64,000 nucleotides of DNA from DATJKD01 sp963834855 (GCA_963834855.1 CAWIDH010000016.1:112134-176133); one strand, 5' to 3'. Positions 46,524-57,556 are shown, counted from the first letter of the stretch. Made by a program: numbers and translations. The notes: a model not told the origin generated them from the sequence alone.

Positions 46524-48561
46524 ATGTCCCTGTTCGCAGAACTCAAGCGCCGGAACGTCTTCCGGATGGGCGGGGCATACCTCGCGCTCGGCTGGGTCGT
46601 CACGCAGGTGACCGCGACGGTGGCGCCGACGCTGGGGATGCCCGAGTGGACGCTCAAGCTGGTCGTCTGGCTTGGGATTATCGGGTTCCCGCTGATCGTC
46701 GCGTTCGCCTGGGCCTACGAGCTGACGCCCGAGGGAATCCGGCGCGAAAGCGAGCTGCCGCCGTCCACCGACATCCGCCACGCAAGCGCCCGACGCCTCG
46801 ACTACATCACCATCGGCATGATCGCCGTGGCGCTGCTGTTCTTCGTGGCCCATCGCCTCCTTGCACCGGCCCGCGAGTCTGCACAACCGGCAACCGTCGA
46901 TGCGAAGTCCGGTGGGGCGCACGCGCGGTCCATCGCGGTGCTCCCGTTCATCAACCTGAGCGGTGATTCTGCGCAGGCCTACTTCACCGATGGCATCACC
47001 GAGGACCTGATCACGGACCTGGCGCGGCTGCCCGGGCTGATGGTGATCGCGCGCAACTCGAGCTTCGCCTACAAGGGAAAACAAGTCCGCCCGCAGCAGA
47101 TCGCCCAGGAGCTGGGGATCCGCTATCTGCTCGAGGGCAGTGTCCAGCGCCAGGGTGATCGGCTCCGCATCAACGCTCAATTGGTCGACGCCGTCGGCGG
47201 ACAGCACCTCTGGGCGGAGCGCTACAGCGGCACGATGGAGGACGTCTTTGCCCTGCAGGACAAGGTCATCGGGCGAGATCGTTGCGGCGCTGCAGTTGGA
47301 GTTGCCTGACACGACCGGTCGCAGCGAGACCTCGAATCCTGCGGCTTACGATGCCCTTCTGCAGGGACTGGAGCGCCTGCGCCAGGGCAGCGAGGCGGAG
47401 ACGCTGGCCGCGATCGAGGCGTTTGAGCGGGCCGTCGCGCTCGATCCGGACTATGCTCGCGCGCACGCATCGCTGGCGGCTGCGCATGGGCGGATCGTCG
47501 AATCGCTCTGGGAGTCGGCCTCCGGCGCCGGCTACGACCGCGCCTACGAAGGCATGCAGAAGCATCTCGCGCTCGCCATGCGCGCACCCACACCGCAGGC
47601 GCACGCCGTGAAGGCGCAGCTGACGCTGCGCGAGGGCCGCAACAGCGAGGCGCTGGCCGAGATCGACGAGGCATTGAAACTCGCGCCGAGCGATCCCGAA
47701 GTTCGCGTTACGCGCGCGCGCATCCTGAATGCCCTCGGCCGGGCTGCCGACGCGGAGGCCGAGGTGCGGCACGCGATGCGCCTCGAGCCGGGCTTTTCAC
47801 CGGCCTACCAGCGTGTGCTGGCGGTCGCGCAGTTCAACCAGCAGAAATACGAAGACGCGCTGGCGACCATCACCGAGGTGGTCAATCGGCAGTCGGACGT
47901 CATCTTCGATTTCGCGACCATGATCGCTTCTCTGGGCCAGCTCGGGCGCACGGCAGGCGTGCGCGAGGCGATCGCGAAGTACAACGAGATGACGTTGCCG
48001 GCTTTTGGACCCGCTGACCGTCCAGGAATACAACTGGTGGTGGTACGGCGACATATTCACGTACGACGATGACTACCGCGACCGGCTGGTGCAGGGCTTG
48101 CGCAAGGCCGGCGTGCCGGAAGGCGCAGGGGCCGAGCTGCGACTGGCAGACTACAGGCGGCTGATCTCACGTCGCGGAGGCGAGTACACGATCAAGGGTG
48201 TGACGGAGATCGATCTTGAAACCACGCGGGCGATGATCGTGGCCGGTGCGGTCCTGGTCGACGTGCGCCCGGCCCTGGACTTCGAGCGCGGGCACATCCC
48301 GGGCAGCGTGAACCTGTCATTGCCCGTTGCATTGTCACGCGACAGCCTCGGGAAGATAGCGGGCCCGAACGATGCCGTGATCTTCTCTGTCATGGCAAGT
48401 ACTGCCCCTATTCGGCCTACGCGGCCGCCAAGGCACTGCTGTGGGGATACACGCGTGTCTATCGGTTCGCTGGCGGCTTTCCGACCTGGCAGGCGGCGGG
48501 CCGCCCGGTCGAGGTGGGGCCCAGCAGCCGGACGGCCGATCGAGAGGTCGCCTCCAGATAG
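46524..48561 (+). CDS. Membrane-FlgO/TolB-like-TPR-rhodanese protein, copy 1 (three frameshifts)
   Basis: About 679 residues when joined. N-terminal membrane module of three helices (MSLFAELKRRNVFRMGGAYL start, known from TPR adenylate-cyclase-like proteins), a FlgO/TolB-N-like domain (SIAVLPFINLSGDSAQAYFT, about 135-250), a TPR region (about 270-500), and a C-terminal rhodanese domain (VLVDVRPALDFERGHIPGS, with Cys in SCHGKYC after correction). Compared with copy 2, it has one extra G at 47271 and lacks one base near 48004 and another near 48392. The gene is probably a sensor or signal-scaffold protein of the inner membrane; the rhodanese part suggests sulfane-sulfur or persulfide chemistry. 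This is inference. Confidence 0.78.
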
Positions 48562-48761
48562 GCGTCCGCCGCGGAACCGCGCGGCCGCTCGACGTTCGAT
48601 GCGCACGAGCGCTCAGCGCAGCGGCAGGTCCGTAAGTCCCTGCGTCGAGCGCGCTCGCACCTCGATCGTGGGCTCCCGAGCACACGCCAAGCCGTCCATT
48701 GGCGACGCGCCGCTCAGGCGCTAAGCTGCATCCGGGGGTGTACGCGTTGGGCACTTCGGGC

Positions 48762-50799
48762 ATGTCCCTGTTCGCAGAACTCAAGCGCCGGAACGTCTTC
48801 CGGATGGGCGGGGCATACCTCGCGCTCGGCTGGGTGGTCACGCAGGTGACCGCGACGGTGGCGCCGGCACTGGGGATGCCGGAGTGGACGCTCAAGCTGG
48901 TGGTCTGGCTTGGGATTATCGGGTTCCCGCTGATCGTCGCGTTCGCCTGGGCCTACGAGCTGACGCCCGAGGGAATTCGGCGCGAAAGCGAGCTGCCGCC
49001 GTCCACCGACATCCGCCACGCAAGCGCCCGACGCCTCGACTACATCACCATCGGCATGATCGCCGTGGCGCTGCTGTTCTTCGTGGCCCATCGCCTCCTC
49101 GCACCGGCCCGCGAGTCTGCACAACCGGCAACCGTCGATGCGACGTCCGGTGGGGCGCACGCGCGGTCCATCGCGGTGCTCCCGTTCATCAACCTGAGCG
49201 GTGATTCTGCGCAGGCCTACTTCACCGATGGCATCACCGCGGACCTGATCACGGACCTCGCGCGGCTGCCCGGGCTCATGGTGATCGCACGCACCTCGAG
49301 CTTTGCCTACAAGGGAAAACAGGTCCGCCCGCAGCAGATCGCCCAGGAGCTGGGGATCCGCTATCTGCTCGAGGGCAGTGTCCAGCGCCAGGGTGATCGG
49401 CTCCGCATCAACGCTCAACTGATCGACGCCGTCGGCGGACAGCACCTCTGGGCGGAGCGCTACAGCGGCACGATGGAGGACGTCTTTGCCCTGCAGGACA
49501 AGGTCATCGGCGAGATCGTTGCGGCGCTGCAGTTGAAGTTGCCCGACACGAGCCAGTCGCAGCGAGACCTCGAATCCTGCGGCTTACGATGCCCTTCTGC
49601 AGGGACTGGAGCGCCTGCGCCAGGGCAGCGAGACCGAGACGATCGCCGCGATCGAGGCGTTCGAGCGGGCCGTCGCGCTCGATCCGGACTACGCTCGCGC
49701 GCACGCATCGCTGGCGGCTACGTATTGGCAGATCGTTTCGACGCTCTGGGACTTGGCCGCCGGCGCCGGCTACGAGCGCGCCTACGAAGGCATGCAGAAG
49801 CATCTCGCGCTCGCCATGCGCGCACCCACACCGCAGGCGCACGCCGTGAAAGCGGAGCTGACGCAGAACGAGGGCCGCGACGACGAGGCGCTGGCCGAGA
49901 TCGATGAGGCATTGAAACTCGCGCCGAGCGATCCTGAAGTTCGCGTTACGCGCGCTCGCATCCTGAATGCCCTCGGCCGGGCTGACGACGCGGAGGCCGA
50001 GGTGCGGCACGCGATGCGTCTCGAGCCGGCCTTTTCACCGAGCTATCAGCGCGTGCTGGCGGTCGCACAGTTCAACCAGCAAAAATACGAGGAGGCGCTC
50101 GCGACAATCACCGAGGTCGTGAATCGCGGGGGGGAGAATCCCGGGGATTTCGCGACCATGATCGCCTGTCTGGGCCATCTCGGGCGCACGGCAGGCGTGC
50201 GCGAGGCAATCGCGAAATACGACGAACTCGCGGTTCCCAACCTTATGGACCCGCTGACCGTTCAGGAAGCCAACTGGTGGTGGTACCGCAACCTGTTCAA
50301 CTACGATGAGGATTACCGCGACCGGCTGGTGCAGGGACTGCGCAAGGCGGGTGCGCCGGAAGGCACGGGCTCCGAGCCCCCGTTCGCCGAATACAAGGGC
50401 CTTATTTCCCAGCGCGACGGCGAGTACACCGTCAAGGGTGTCACGGAGATCGACCATGCGACCGCGAATACGATGCTCGAGGCCGGCGCGATCCTGGTCG
50501 ACGTGCGCCCAGCAACGGACTTCGAAAGCGGGCACATCCCCGGCAGCGTCAGCCTGTCGGCGCCCGTTGTGCTGTCGAGCGACAGTCTCGGAGAAGTAGC
50601 CCGCCCCGACGGCCCCGTGATCTTTTCCTGCTTCGGTAAGCATTGCCCTTATTCAGCTTACGCGGCGGCCAAGGCTCGGTTGTGGGGTTACGAACGCGTC
50701 TATCGGTTCGCTGGCGGCTTTCCGACCTGGCAGGCCGAGGGCCGTCCGGTCGAAGTGGGACCCAGCAGCCGGGCGAGTACCGTCGCCACTGCCAAATAG
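48762..50799 (+). CDS. Membrane-FlgO/TolB-like-TPR-rhodanese protein, copy 2 (one frameshift)
   Basis: Paralogue of copy 1, with the same four-part architecture. Only one break is seen, an extra base near 49555 between VAALQLKLPDTSQ and the TPR part; the frame is then open to TAG 50799. The rhodanese active-site loop is intact as SCFGKHCPYSAYAA with the catalytic Cys. Differences from copy 1 are concentrated in the TPR and rhodanese parts (for example RGGENPGDF against RQSDVIFDF), so the two may read different partners. ATG 48762 lies in the same sequence context as ATG 46524. Confidence 0.8.
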
Positions 50800-50870
50800 A
50801 CGACCGCGGCGGCTGCGTTGCAGCCCGACTTCACGGCTCGGATCATCGGGCATCGGCGTGCTCGCCGAGA

Positions 50871-52620
50871 TCATCTCGGCATCGGAACGAAGAAATCCTC
50901 TGCGTCGAGCTGCGCCCAGACTTTCCGCACGACTGCCGCACCGCGCGCGACAACCTGGGCCTCGTCATCGCAGATGAATTTACCGTCGCGAACCTGCCAG
51001 TTGCCATCGGTCATCACGTTGCGAACGGACAAGCCGTTGGCATACAGCAGGTTGTTGTAGGGCTCGCGCGGAAGAGTTCCGTTGCCCACCAGCAGCCCGG
51101 CGACGTCGACCGTGCAAAGGTCCGCCTTGGCGCCCGGTGCAATCCGGCCGAGATCCGTACGCGCGAGCCCGCGAGCACCGCCCAGCGTCGCACTCGTCAA
51201 CCCATTCCAGATCGTCGGCTCCCGCATGGCTGCAGGGCTCGAGCTTCCGAGCAGTTGCGCCCTCGCACGACCCTGCATGACGCCGAGCTTGATGTTCTCC
51301 AGGTAATCGTTCGAATGCGTGTCGAGGCCGATGCAGGTGTTTACGCCGGCAGCCAGGGCTTCCGGGTAAGGCTGGCTCGACGGCAGGACGCTCGCGCCTG
51401 CAGCGGAAGGGCAGTATGCAAACGTGAATCTGCTGCGCGCCAGGATCCCGAGGTCTCGCGTCAGGTCAATCCCGAGCAGGTGCGCCCCGAACATGGGGGC
51501 GTCCAGCAGGCCCAGCGTCTGCAGTATCGGGATCTCGTCCTGACCCCAGTATCGTTGCAATGCCCTTCGATCGTTCGGGTCCCAGCCATTCTGGATATGG
51601 ATGTGGATGCCGTTGCCGAGCTGCCGCGCCGCGCTGCGGATTGCCTCGAACGTCTCGCGTGTATGCACGGACACGACCGAGGGCGCCATCATCGGCCGGA
51701 TGCGGCCGTTCTCGGTGCCATTGACCTGTCGTGCGAACGCAAGATTGGCCTCGATCTCGGCCAGTGTCTCCTGCGCGGAATTCAGCAGCGTCAGATCGTC
51801 GGACCGCCCCCAGATCGCCAGCAGACGCTTCATCCCCGGCACCATCCCTCCGGGGTAGCCGCGGATTCCGAATCTGCCGGCTACGCGCACGTACGATTTC
51901 ATCTGCTTGAGGCTCAGCGACATCTCGACCTGGGTGGTGCAGCCGCTTCGGAGCATCTCTGCCAGGTTCAATGCGGTGAGATCATCCAGTTCGGCGTCGC
52001 TCAGATCCTCCATCAGGACCATGGGTCGGAGAAGGGATCGGCTGGGAATCGACGGATCGTCGGTCTGCACCGAAGCGAACGAGTTCTCCTCGATGAAGCC
52101 ACGCGTCATCGTGCCCGCCGCACTATGCGTGTGGCCCGAGATGAAGCCAGCAAGCAGGATCTGGCCGTGTGCTGCGACCCGTTGATCGCGGGTGGGCTTT
52201 CGGGGGCGTACTGCCTCGATGCGGTCATGCTTGATGACCACATCGTAGTCATGGAGCAGCTGCAGTCTGTCCCCGTCGGGAGCCACGACCCAGCTCGGTT
52301 GCACGATGATCGTCTGTCCGTCGACCTGGGGCGCAGCTGCGCTGCCCGAGCGATGACCCGCGGCGTCCGTCGACTCGACGGAGGTCAGGAGCGATCGTCC
52401 GAGCGTCGAACCGGGCGGGCTGCGGTAGAAAGCCGTGTCCGACCGGCGGCCGTTGGCCGCCCGGCACAATGCGCAGCCATCACGCGAGTCCCACGCCCGG
52501 ATCGAGCCTGTCGGCAAATGTTCCGAAGCCAAGGGCGAGCGTGCGGGCGTCCGCAGCGAGTGACGAAAACCCTGCCGCGACGCCGGCTCCGAGAAACTGC
52601 CGGCGACTCAGGTAGCTCAA
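50871..52620 (-). CDS. Tat-exported amidohydrolase, TRZ/ATZ-like (one frameshift)
   Basis: Metal-dependent hydrolase of about 580 residues. The long frame (52532 to 50871) holds the barrel: SGHTHSAAG (HxH), HIHIQNG (His), FGAHLLG (His) and GLDTHSND (Asp), the set seen in chlorohydrolases and S-adenosylhomocysteine/methylthioadenosine deaminases. The true N-terminus lies in another frame from TTG 52620: SYLSRRQFLGAGVAAGFSS, a twin-arginine signal, broken near 52500. No better start is seen. It is 50 bp downstream of the TonB receptor and probably acts in the periplasm on a substrate imported by it. Confidence 0.8.
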
Positions 52621-52671
52621 CGGGACCGGGAGCCTTTCGAACGGCAATGCACGGCGGCGGATGACACGGCG

Positions 52672-55008
52672 CTAGAAGTTCACCCGGAATGACGCGCCGA
52701 ACCAGCGCGGCTTGCCGAATTGCTGCAGCGTGTAACCGTTGCCGGTGATGGGTCCGTTGAAGTTTCGGTATTCCGTATCGCCGACGTTCTGAACCCAGAG
52801 CGTAGCCAGGTAGCGCCCATCCTCGGTCTCATAGGAGAACCGTGCGTTTCCGAGCAGGTAATCCTCCTCGATCGATGTCGGATTGTTGTCGATGTCGAGA
52901 AAGTGCTCGCCCATGTACGTGAAGTCTCCCTGCAGGGCCAGGTGCCCGTTCCAGAACGGCCATTCGTAGCGCGCGACACCATTGATCTGGACATCGGGTG
53001 CCAGGGCCATTTCCCGATCGCCCAGCGCGACACTCTCGCCCGTAAACCGATTCTGCGCGGTCAGTCCCTCGACCGTCGTGTCCAGCAGTTCCAGGCCGAG
53101 GCGGAAATTCCATCGCTCCCAGGGGGCCGCCACCAGCTCTGCTTCGAAGCCGTAGATCTCGGCATCCTGGTTGGAGAGCTTGTTGAGCAGATTCTCGAAC
53201 GAGAAGGCCTGGAAGTCGTTGTAGTCATAATAGAAGACCGCGGCATTCAGACGGGCTTTCCCATCCGCAAACGTCGACTTTGAGCCCAGCTCGTAGGCGT
53301 AGAGCGTCTCTTCTCCGACCGGGATCGTCGTTGGGTCGCGCGGCCCGTTGAGTCCGGGGTCCTGGTTGAAGCCGGCGCTCTTGATCCCGCGCGCCCACGA
53401 ACCGTATACGAGCCAGTCTTCGCTCGGCCGCCAGTGGAGCTCGGCACGCGCCGAGACATTGTCATCGTCATGGACCGCCAGGTCCCCGACCGTGTCGCGC
53501 CGAAAATCGATGATCGGATTCGGAGGGAAACCGAACATCACCGCCAGGCCGCTTTCGTCGACCGACCTGAGGTCGAACACGCGCTTGTCCTCCGTGTAGC
53601 GCAGGCCGAGGACGCCGGTCCAGCTCGGGGCAAAGTCATACTCGGCCTGGCCGAAGAGCGCCCAGGACTCGGTGTCGTCGTGAACGAACGCGCGGCCCGT
53701 GATGAAGCCAACGCCAGTGAGGTCCACGCGCGGTCCGGAGTGCACCACTCGATCGAAGTAATAGAAACCGCCGGTCCAACGCAAAGGATCTGTTCCCCCG
53801 GCGAGGCGCAGCTCCTGGCTCCATTGCTCGCTCTCCGCGAAATCGTCCACCTTGATGCCGTCCACCGACCCCGCATCCGCATCTTCTTCGTACAGCTTGT
53901 CGACGTCCTGGTAGCCGGTAATCGAAGTCAGGGTGATTCCATCGAATTCCCAGTCGACCGTCACTGCCGCGCCGAATTTCTGCAGATCCGAGAGCTTTTC
54001 CCGGTCGTTGTCCTGCGCAAACGGGTCACCGTCGCGGTCCTGGTAACCCAGGCAGTCGGCACCGGGAGCACCGGGACACAACGGGTTGGGCTCGTTCGCC
54101 GGCAGGAATACGACGGTCACGCCGTCCGGCATCAACGTCACCGAACCATGCTCGTACGGCGACGGTATGAACTCGGCGTCGACGTAATACGCGGTCAACA
54201 GGACGCTACTGTGATCATTGGGCTCGGCTTCGAGTTGCAGCCGCGCCGCATATTCGTCGCCGCTGCCCGAGTCATCGACGCCCGGCAGTCGGGCCTCGGA
54301 ATAGCCGTCGTTCTCGGAGAAGACGCCTGACAGGCGAGCGTTCAGCCACGAAGTCAACGGACCAGACACAGCACCTTCGATGCGATGCAAGGCGTATTCA
54401 CCCAAGGTCGCGTCGACGTAGCCTTCCAATTCATCGGTCGGCCTGCGGCTGATGAAATGGACGATGCCACCCGTCGTATTTCGCCCGTACAAGGTGCCTT
54501 GCGGTCCCTTCAGGACCTCGACGCGCTCGAGATCGAACAGCTGACTGTTGTTGCCGGCCAGTGTCGCCTGGTAGACGCCGTCGAAATAGATCGCGACGGG
54601 CGCCTCGTTGAAAGCCGAGAAGTCGTCCAATCCGACTCCGCGGAGAGAATAGGTCATCGACACATCGTCGTTGGCGTTCAGGTTGAAGCTCAGCCCCGGG
54701 GTCTGCCGAACCAGGTCCTGGGCATTGAAGAATCCAAGCTCCTGGATGTCATCGGCGGAGAACGCCGTGATCGAAAGTCCCACGTCCTGCGGGTCCTGTT
54801 CTCTCTTCTGGGCGGTAACGATGATCTCTTCAAGCGCAGCGCTTGACGATGAGGATCGCCGATCCTGCGAATGGACCGGTGAGGCAGGTACGGCCAGGGC
54901 GAGAAGCACTGCAGCACCAGCGATGCCTCTTCTTGCGAGGACGGGATACCAGGCATCGACTGGCAGTAGCTGCACGAAAGACGCCGGAACAAGCTGTCGG
55001 GTTCTCAT
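52672..55008 (-). CDS. TonB-dependent receptor
   Basis: 778 residues, unbroken. Start ATG 55008 after GGGGGACC. A signal peptide (GAAVLLALAVPASPVHSQ), TonB box ALEEIIVTAQKR, plug with VEVLKGPQGTLYGRNTTGG, and barrel ending in FGASFRVNF. The FDGVYQ and FISRRPTDEL segments are typical of Proteobacterial receptors of unknown ligand. It is followed by the Tat amidohydrolase gene, and the two probably form an uptake and processing pair. cysB is 110 bp upstream on the same strand. Confidence 0.95.
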   Translation of the reverse strand: MRTRQLVPASFVQLLPVDAWYPVLARRGIAGAAVLLALAVPASPVHSQDRRSSSSSAALEEIIVTAQKREQDPQDVGLSITAFSADDIQELGFFNAQDLVRQTPGLSFNLNANDDVSMTYSLRGVGLDDFSAFNEAPVAIYFDGVYQATLAGNNSQLFDLERVEVLKGPQGTLYGRNTTGGIVHFISRRPTDELEGYVDATLGEYALHRIEGAVSGPLTSWLNARLSGVFSENDGYSEARLPGVDDSGSGDEYAARLQLEAEPNDHSSVLLTAYYVDAEFIPSPYEHGSVTLMPDGVTVVFLPANEPNPLCPGAPGADCLGYQDRDGDPFAQDNDREKLSDLQKFGAAVTVDWEFDGITLTSITGYQDVDKLYEEDADAGSVDGIKVDDFAESEQWSQELRLAGGTDPLRWTGGFYYFDRVVHSGPRVDLTGVGFITGRAFVHDDTESWALFGQAEYDFAPSWTGVLGLRYTEDKRVFDLRSVDESGLAVMFGFPPNPIIDFRRDTVGDLAVHDDDNVSARAELHWRPSEDWLVYGSWARGIKSAGFNQDPGLNGPRDPTTIPVGEETLYAYELGSKSTFADGKARLNAAVFYYDYNDFQAFSFENLLNKLSNQDAEIYGFEAELVAAPWERWNFRLGLELLDTTVEGLTAQNRFTGESVALGDREMALAPDVQINGVARYEWPFWNGHLALQGDFTYMGEHFLDIDNNPTSIEEDYLLGNARFSYETEDGRYLATLWVQNVGDTEYRNFNGPITGNGYTLQQFGKPRWFGASFRVNF

Positions 55009-55118
55009 TGAAGGTCCCCCATTTGCCGTTCTGCACGGACTGCGCCGCGCGCGCCCCGCCGGGGGCGGGTGTGCCCTCTCCTATATTGCGCCCCGACCCC
55101 CCCTGAAAGCACGCGGGC

Positions 55119-56090
55119 TCAACGCAAGGGCAGCTCGATGTCCTGCGTGAGCGCGTCCACCTCGGCCTGCGTCGCGGCGTGCGCCGCGCGCTCGATCAGG
55201 CGCCGCGTCAGGTGCGGCGCGAAGAGCTGCATGAAGTCGAGCTGGTACTTGCGCAGCAGCCCGCCGCGACGGAACCCGATCCAGGTGACGTGCGCCGGAA
55301 AGAGATCGGAGGTGTCGATCTCGACCAGGTCCTGGTCGCTGTCGTCGATCGCCATGCTGGCGACGATGCCGACGCCTAGGCCGAGCCGCACGTAGGTCTT
55401 GATCACGTCGGCGTCGCGTGCGGTCAGCACCACGTTCGGCACGAGCCCCTGGTCGGCGAAGATCTGCTGCAGCGAGGACGGGCCGGTGAAGCCGAACACA
55501 TAGGTAACGATGGGCTGCGCCGCGAGCTGCTTGAGCGTAAGCGACTTCAGCCTCGCGAACGGGTGGCTCTTCGGCACGACTACGTGCCGGTGCCAGCGGT
55601 AGCAGGGCAGGAGCGAGTACCCGTCGAACAGGCTCTGCGACCCGGTCGCGATCGCGAAGTCGATGCGGTCGAGCGCCGCCATCTCGCCGATCTGCTCGGA
55701 CGTGCCCTGGTGCAGGTGCAGCCTCACCTCCGGGTACTTGTCCCGGAACTGCCTGATGACCTCCGGCAGGACGTAGCGCGCCTGCGTGTGCGTGGTCGCG
55801 ATCGAGAGCGTGCCGCGCGACTCGTCCTTCAGCTCCTCGGACAGGTGCTTGATGTTGCGCACCTCGCGCAGGATGCAGACCGCGCGGTCGATCACCTGCT
55901 GGCCGGCGGGGGTGACGCGGGCGAGGTTGCGACCGTCACGTACGAAGATCTGGAAGCCGAGCTCGTCCTCGAGGAGCTTGATCTGCTTGCTCACGCCGGG
56001 CTGCGAGGTGTGCAGCTTCTCCGCCGCCGCGGTGATGTTGAGGCCGTTCTGGGCGATCGCCGCGAGATAACGGAGCTGGTGCAGCTTCAT
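55119..56090 (-). CDS. cysB: CysB-type LysR regulator
   Basis: 323 residues. N-terminal helix-turn-helix MKLHQLRYLAAIAQNGLNIT, then KLHTSQPGVSKQIKLLEDEL, typical of CysB/Cbl. The effector domain keeps the CysB sulfate/acetylserine pocket signature (IATTHTQARYVLP) and the C-terminal GIVASMAIDDSDQDLVEID. It activates sulfur-assimilation genes in response to N-acetylserine. In this window the candidate targets are the sulfate-binding protein, porin and CysA/TW operon. Confidence 0.95.
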   Translation of the reverse strand: MKLHQLRYLAAIAQNGLNITAAAEKLHTSQPGVSKQIKLLEDELGFQIFVRDGRNLARVTPAGQQVIDRAVCILREVRNIKHLSEELKDESRGTLSIATTHTQARYVLPEVIRQFRDKYPEVRLHLHQGTSEQIGEMAALDRIDFAIATGSQSLFDGYSLLPCYRWHRHVVVPKSHPFARLKSLTLKQLAAQPIVTYVFGFTGPSSLQQIFADQGLVPNVVLTARDADVIKTYVRLGLGVGIVASMAIDDSDQDLVEIDTSDLFPAHVTWIGFRRGGLLRKYQLDFMQLFAPHLTRRLIERAAHAATQAEVDALTQDIELPLR

Positions 56091-56226
56091 GCGGGCATTC
56101 TATAAGAAGCGGGAGAATGGCCACGAAAGGCTGCGAAAGGAAGAAAAGAGAGGGTCCTGATGGGACGTCACCGGGCGCGGATGACACGCGGATGACAAGG
56201 CCGGGGAGCGAGTCGAGAATCGGCGC

Positions 56227-56853
56227 GTGGACCTGAAGGACTATCGGCGATTGCGCAGGCGGGCGCGGCGGCATTCGCACCGACCCGAGGACGCCGACGA
56301 TCTCGTGCAGGACGTGCTGGTCGCCGCGCTCGAGGCCGGGCGGTTCGACGACCCATGGATCGCGGGGGTGATCCGAAACAAGGCTGCCCTGGCGGCGCGC
56401 AGCGCGGTGCGGCGTCGGCGCCGCGAAACTCTCGTTGCCGATTCGGCTGACGGCGACGCGGCGATCGAGCCGGGGACGGAACCGGCACCCGCGGCGCAAT
56501 CGTTGCTCTCCGCGTTGCCACCGGCCGCGCGCCGGGTGGCGATCCTCGCGCTGCACGGCCTCGCGGCGGAGGAGATCCGCTGGATCCTCGGCCTCACACC
56601 GGCCGCTTTCCGTCAGCGAGTGAGCCGCATTCGCCGGCAACTGGGCGATCTGCCGCCCCAACTTCGCGCCGAGGCGCTGGCGCTCGCTTACGTGCGCGAC
56701 CCGGCGCGGAGCGTCGACCTGCAGTTCGGCCTCGTCCGTCGAGCCCTCAAGGCGGCGCTGCTCGGCCGCGCCGGGCTCGGGACGCACGATGCCGATGGCC
56801 ACCTGATCGTGATCCGCACGACGCGGCACGCAGGCAGCGCGCGGCACGATTGA
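56227..56853 (+). CDS. Sigma-70 family (ECF-like) RNA polymerase sigma factor
   Basis: 208 residues from GTG 56227. Region 2: RRHSHRPEDADDLVQDVLVA, the core-binding helix. Region 4: SLLSALPPAARRVAILALHG, then an HTH with LTPAAFRQRVSRIRRQLG. A C-terminal tail of 50 residues beyond region 4 is extra. No anti-sigma factor gene is adjacent. It is divergent from cysB by 137 bp. Target promoters are unknown. Confidence 0.88.
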   Translation: MDLKDYRRLRRRARRHSHRPEDADDLVQDVLVAALEAGRFDDPWIAGVIRNKAALAARSAVRRRRRETLVADSADGDAAIEPGTEPAPAAQSLLSALPPAARRVAILALHGLAAEEIRWILGLTPAAFRQRVSRIRRQLGDLPPQLRAEALALAYVRDPARSVDLQFGLVRRALKAALLGRAGLGTHDADGHLIVIRTTRHAGSARHD

Positions 56854-56923
56854 GACCCGGTCAGTCGGGCCCGCCGCAACGACGGGCGGCGGCGCAGCGC
56901 GCCGCAGCCCGCGCGCGCGTGGA

Positions 56924-57556
56924 TCAGGCGGCCTGCGGCACGGCGATCGACTTGCGCCACGCCGGCAGCGCGCTGAGGTCGGTGTACCAGCGCGTGATCT
57001 CCCGGTAGCCGCTCACCGGGAGCTGCGCGGGGCCGCTCATGTTGAGCGAGGCGCCGATCGCGAAGTCCGCGATCGTGAGGTGATCGTCCGCGACGTGCCT
57101 GCGACCCTTGAGATGCCCGTCGAGCACTTCTGCCGCGCGATGAAACCGTTCCTCGCCCTTGGCGATCTCCGCGGGATCCGGCGCGCCCAGCTTGAAGAGC
57201 CCCTTCACGGCGCGCTCGAAGATCAAGGTCGCGCACGCCGACTCCCAGTGCGCCAGGTCCCAGCACTGCCAGCGCGTGACGTCGGCGAGGCGCCGCGGCT
57301 CGGTGGGCAGCAGCTCAAACTCGGGCTTCTTCTGCGCGAGGTACTGCATGATCGCGCCCGACTCCCAGAGCACGAAGTCGTCCTCCTCGAGCACCGGCAT
57401 CCGCTTGTTGGGATTGAGTGCCGCAAACGCAGGCGTGCTCTGCTCTCCCTTGGTGAGATCGACGAATTTCGTCTCGTAGTCGAGCCCGAGGTGCTCCGCG
57501 ACCGCGAGCACCTTGAAGGCGCGGGGCGACAACGGGAATACGTGCAGCTTGATCAT
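56924..57556 (-). CDS. Glutathione S-transferase
   Basis: 210 residues. ATG 57556 follows AAAGGAG. Thioredoxin-like N-domain (MIKLHVFPLSPRAFKVLAVA with Ser-Pro in the catalytic position), NPNKRMPVLEEDDFVLWESG with the cis-Pro and glutathione-binding Glu-Ser pair, and an all-helical C-domain (DDHLTIADFAIGA). It belongs to the theta/phi-like bacterial group. It lies directly after the SRPBCC gene on the same strand, forming an ArsR-SRPBCC-GST group. Confidence 0.95.
   Translation of the reverse strand: MIKLHVFPLSPRAFKVLAVAEHLGLDYETKFVDLTKGEQSTPAFAALNPNKRMPVLEEDDFVLWESGAIMQYLAQKKPEFELLPTEPRRLADVTRWQCWDLAHWESACATLIFERAVKGLFKLGAPDPAEIAKGEERFHRAAEVLDGHLKGRRHVADDHLTIADFAIGASLNMSGPAQLPVSGYREITRWYTDLSALPAWRKSIAVPQAA

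Larger units (their letters stand above)
46505..50799 (+). repeat. Tandem duplication, two units of about 2.05 kb
   Basis: Copy 1 runs from about 46505 to 48561 and copy 2 from about 48744 to 50799, with a period of 2238 bp measured at the start codons. The two are nearly identical over the first 800 bp and diverge more towards the 3' end. About 180 bp of unrelated sequence separates them. Confidence 0.95.

Noticed and set aside
46310..47312. Long minus-strand extension of the porin frame
   Set aside because: The porin starts at ATG 46280 with a signal peptide; the upstream part is antisense to the FlgO/TPR gene.
46505..50799. Treating the duplication as an assembly artefact
   Set aside because: The copies differ at many codons and the 180 bp between them is unique, so both are probably real.
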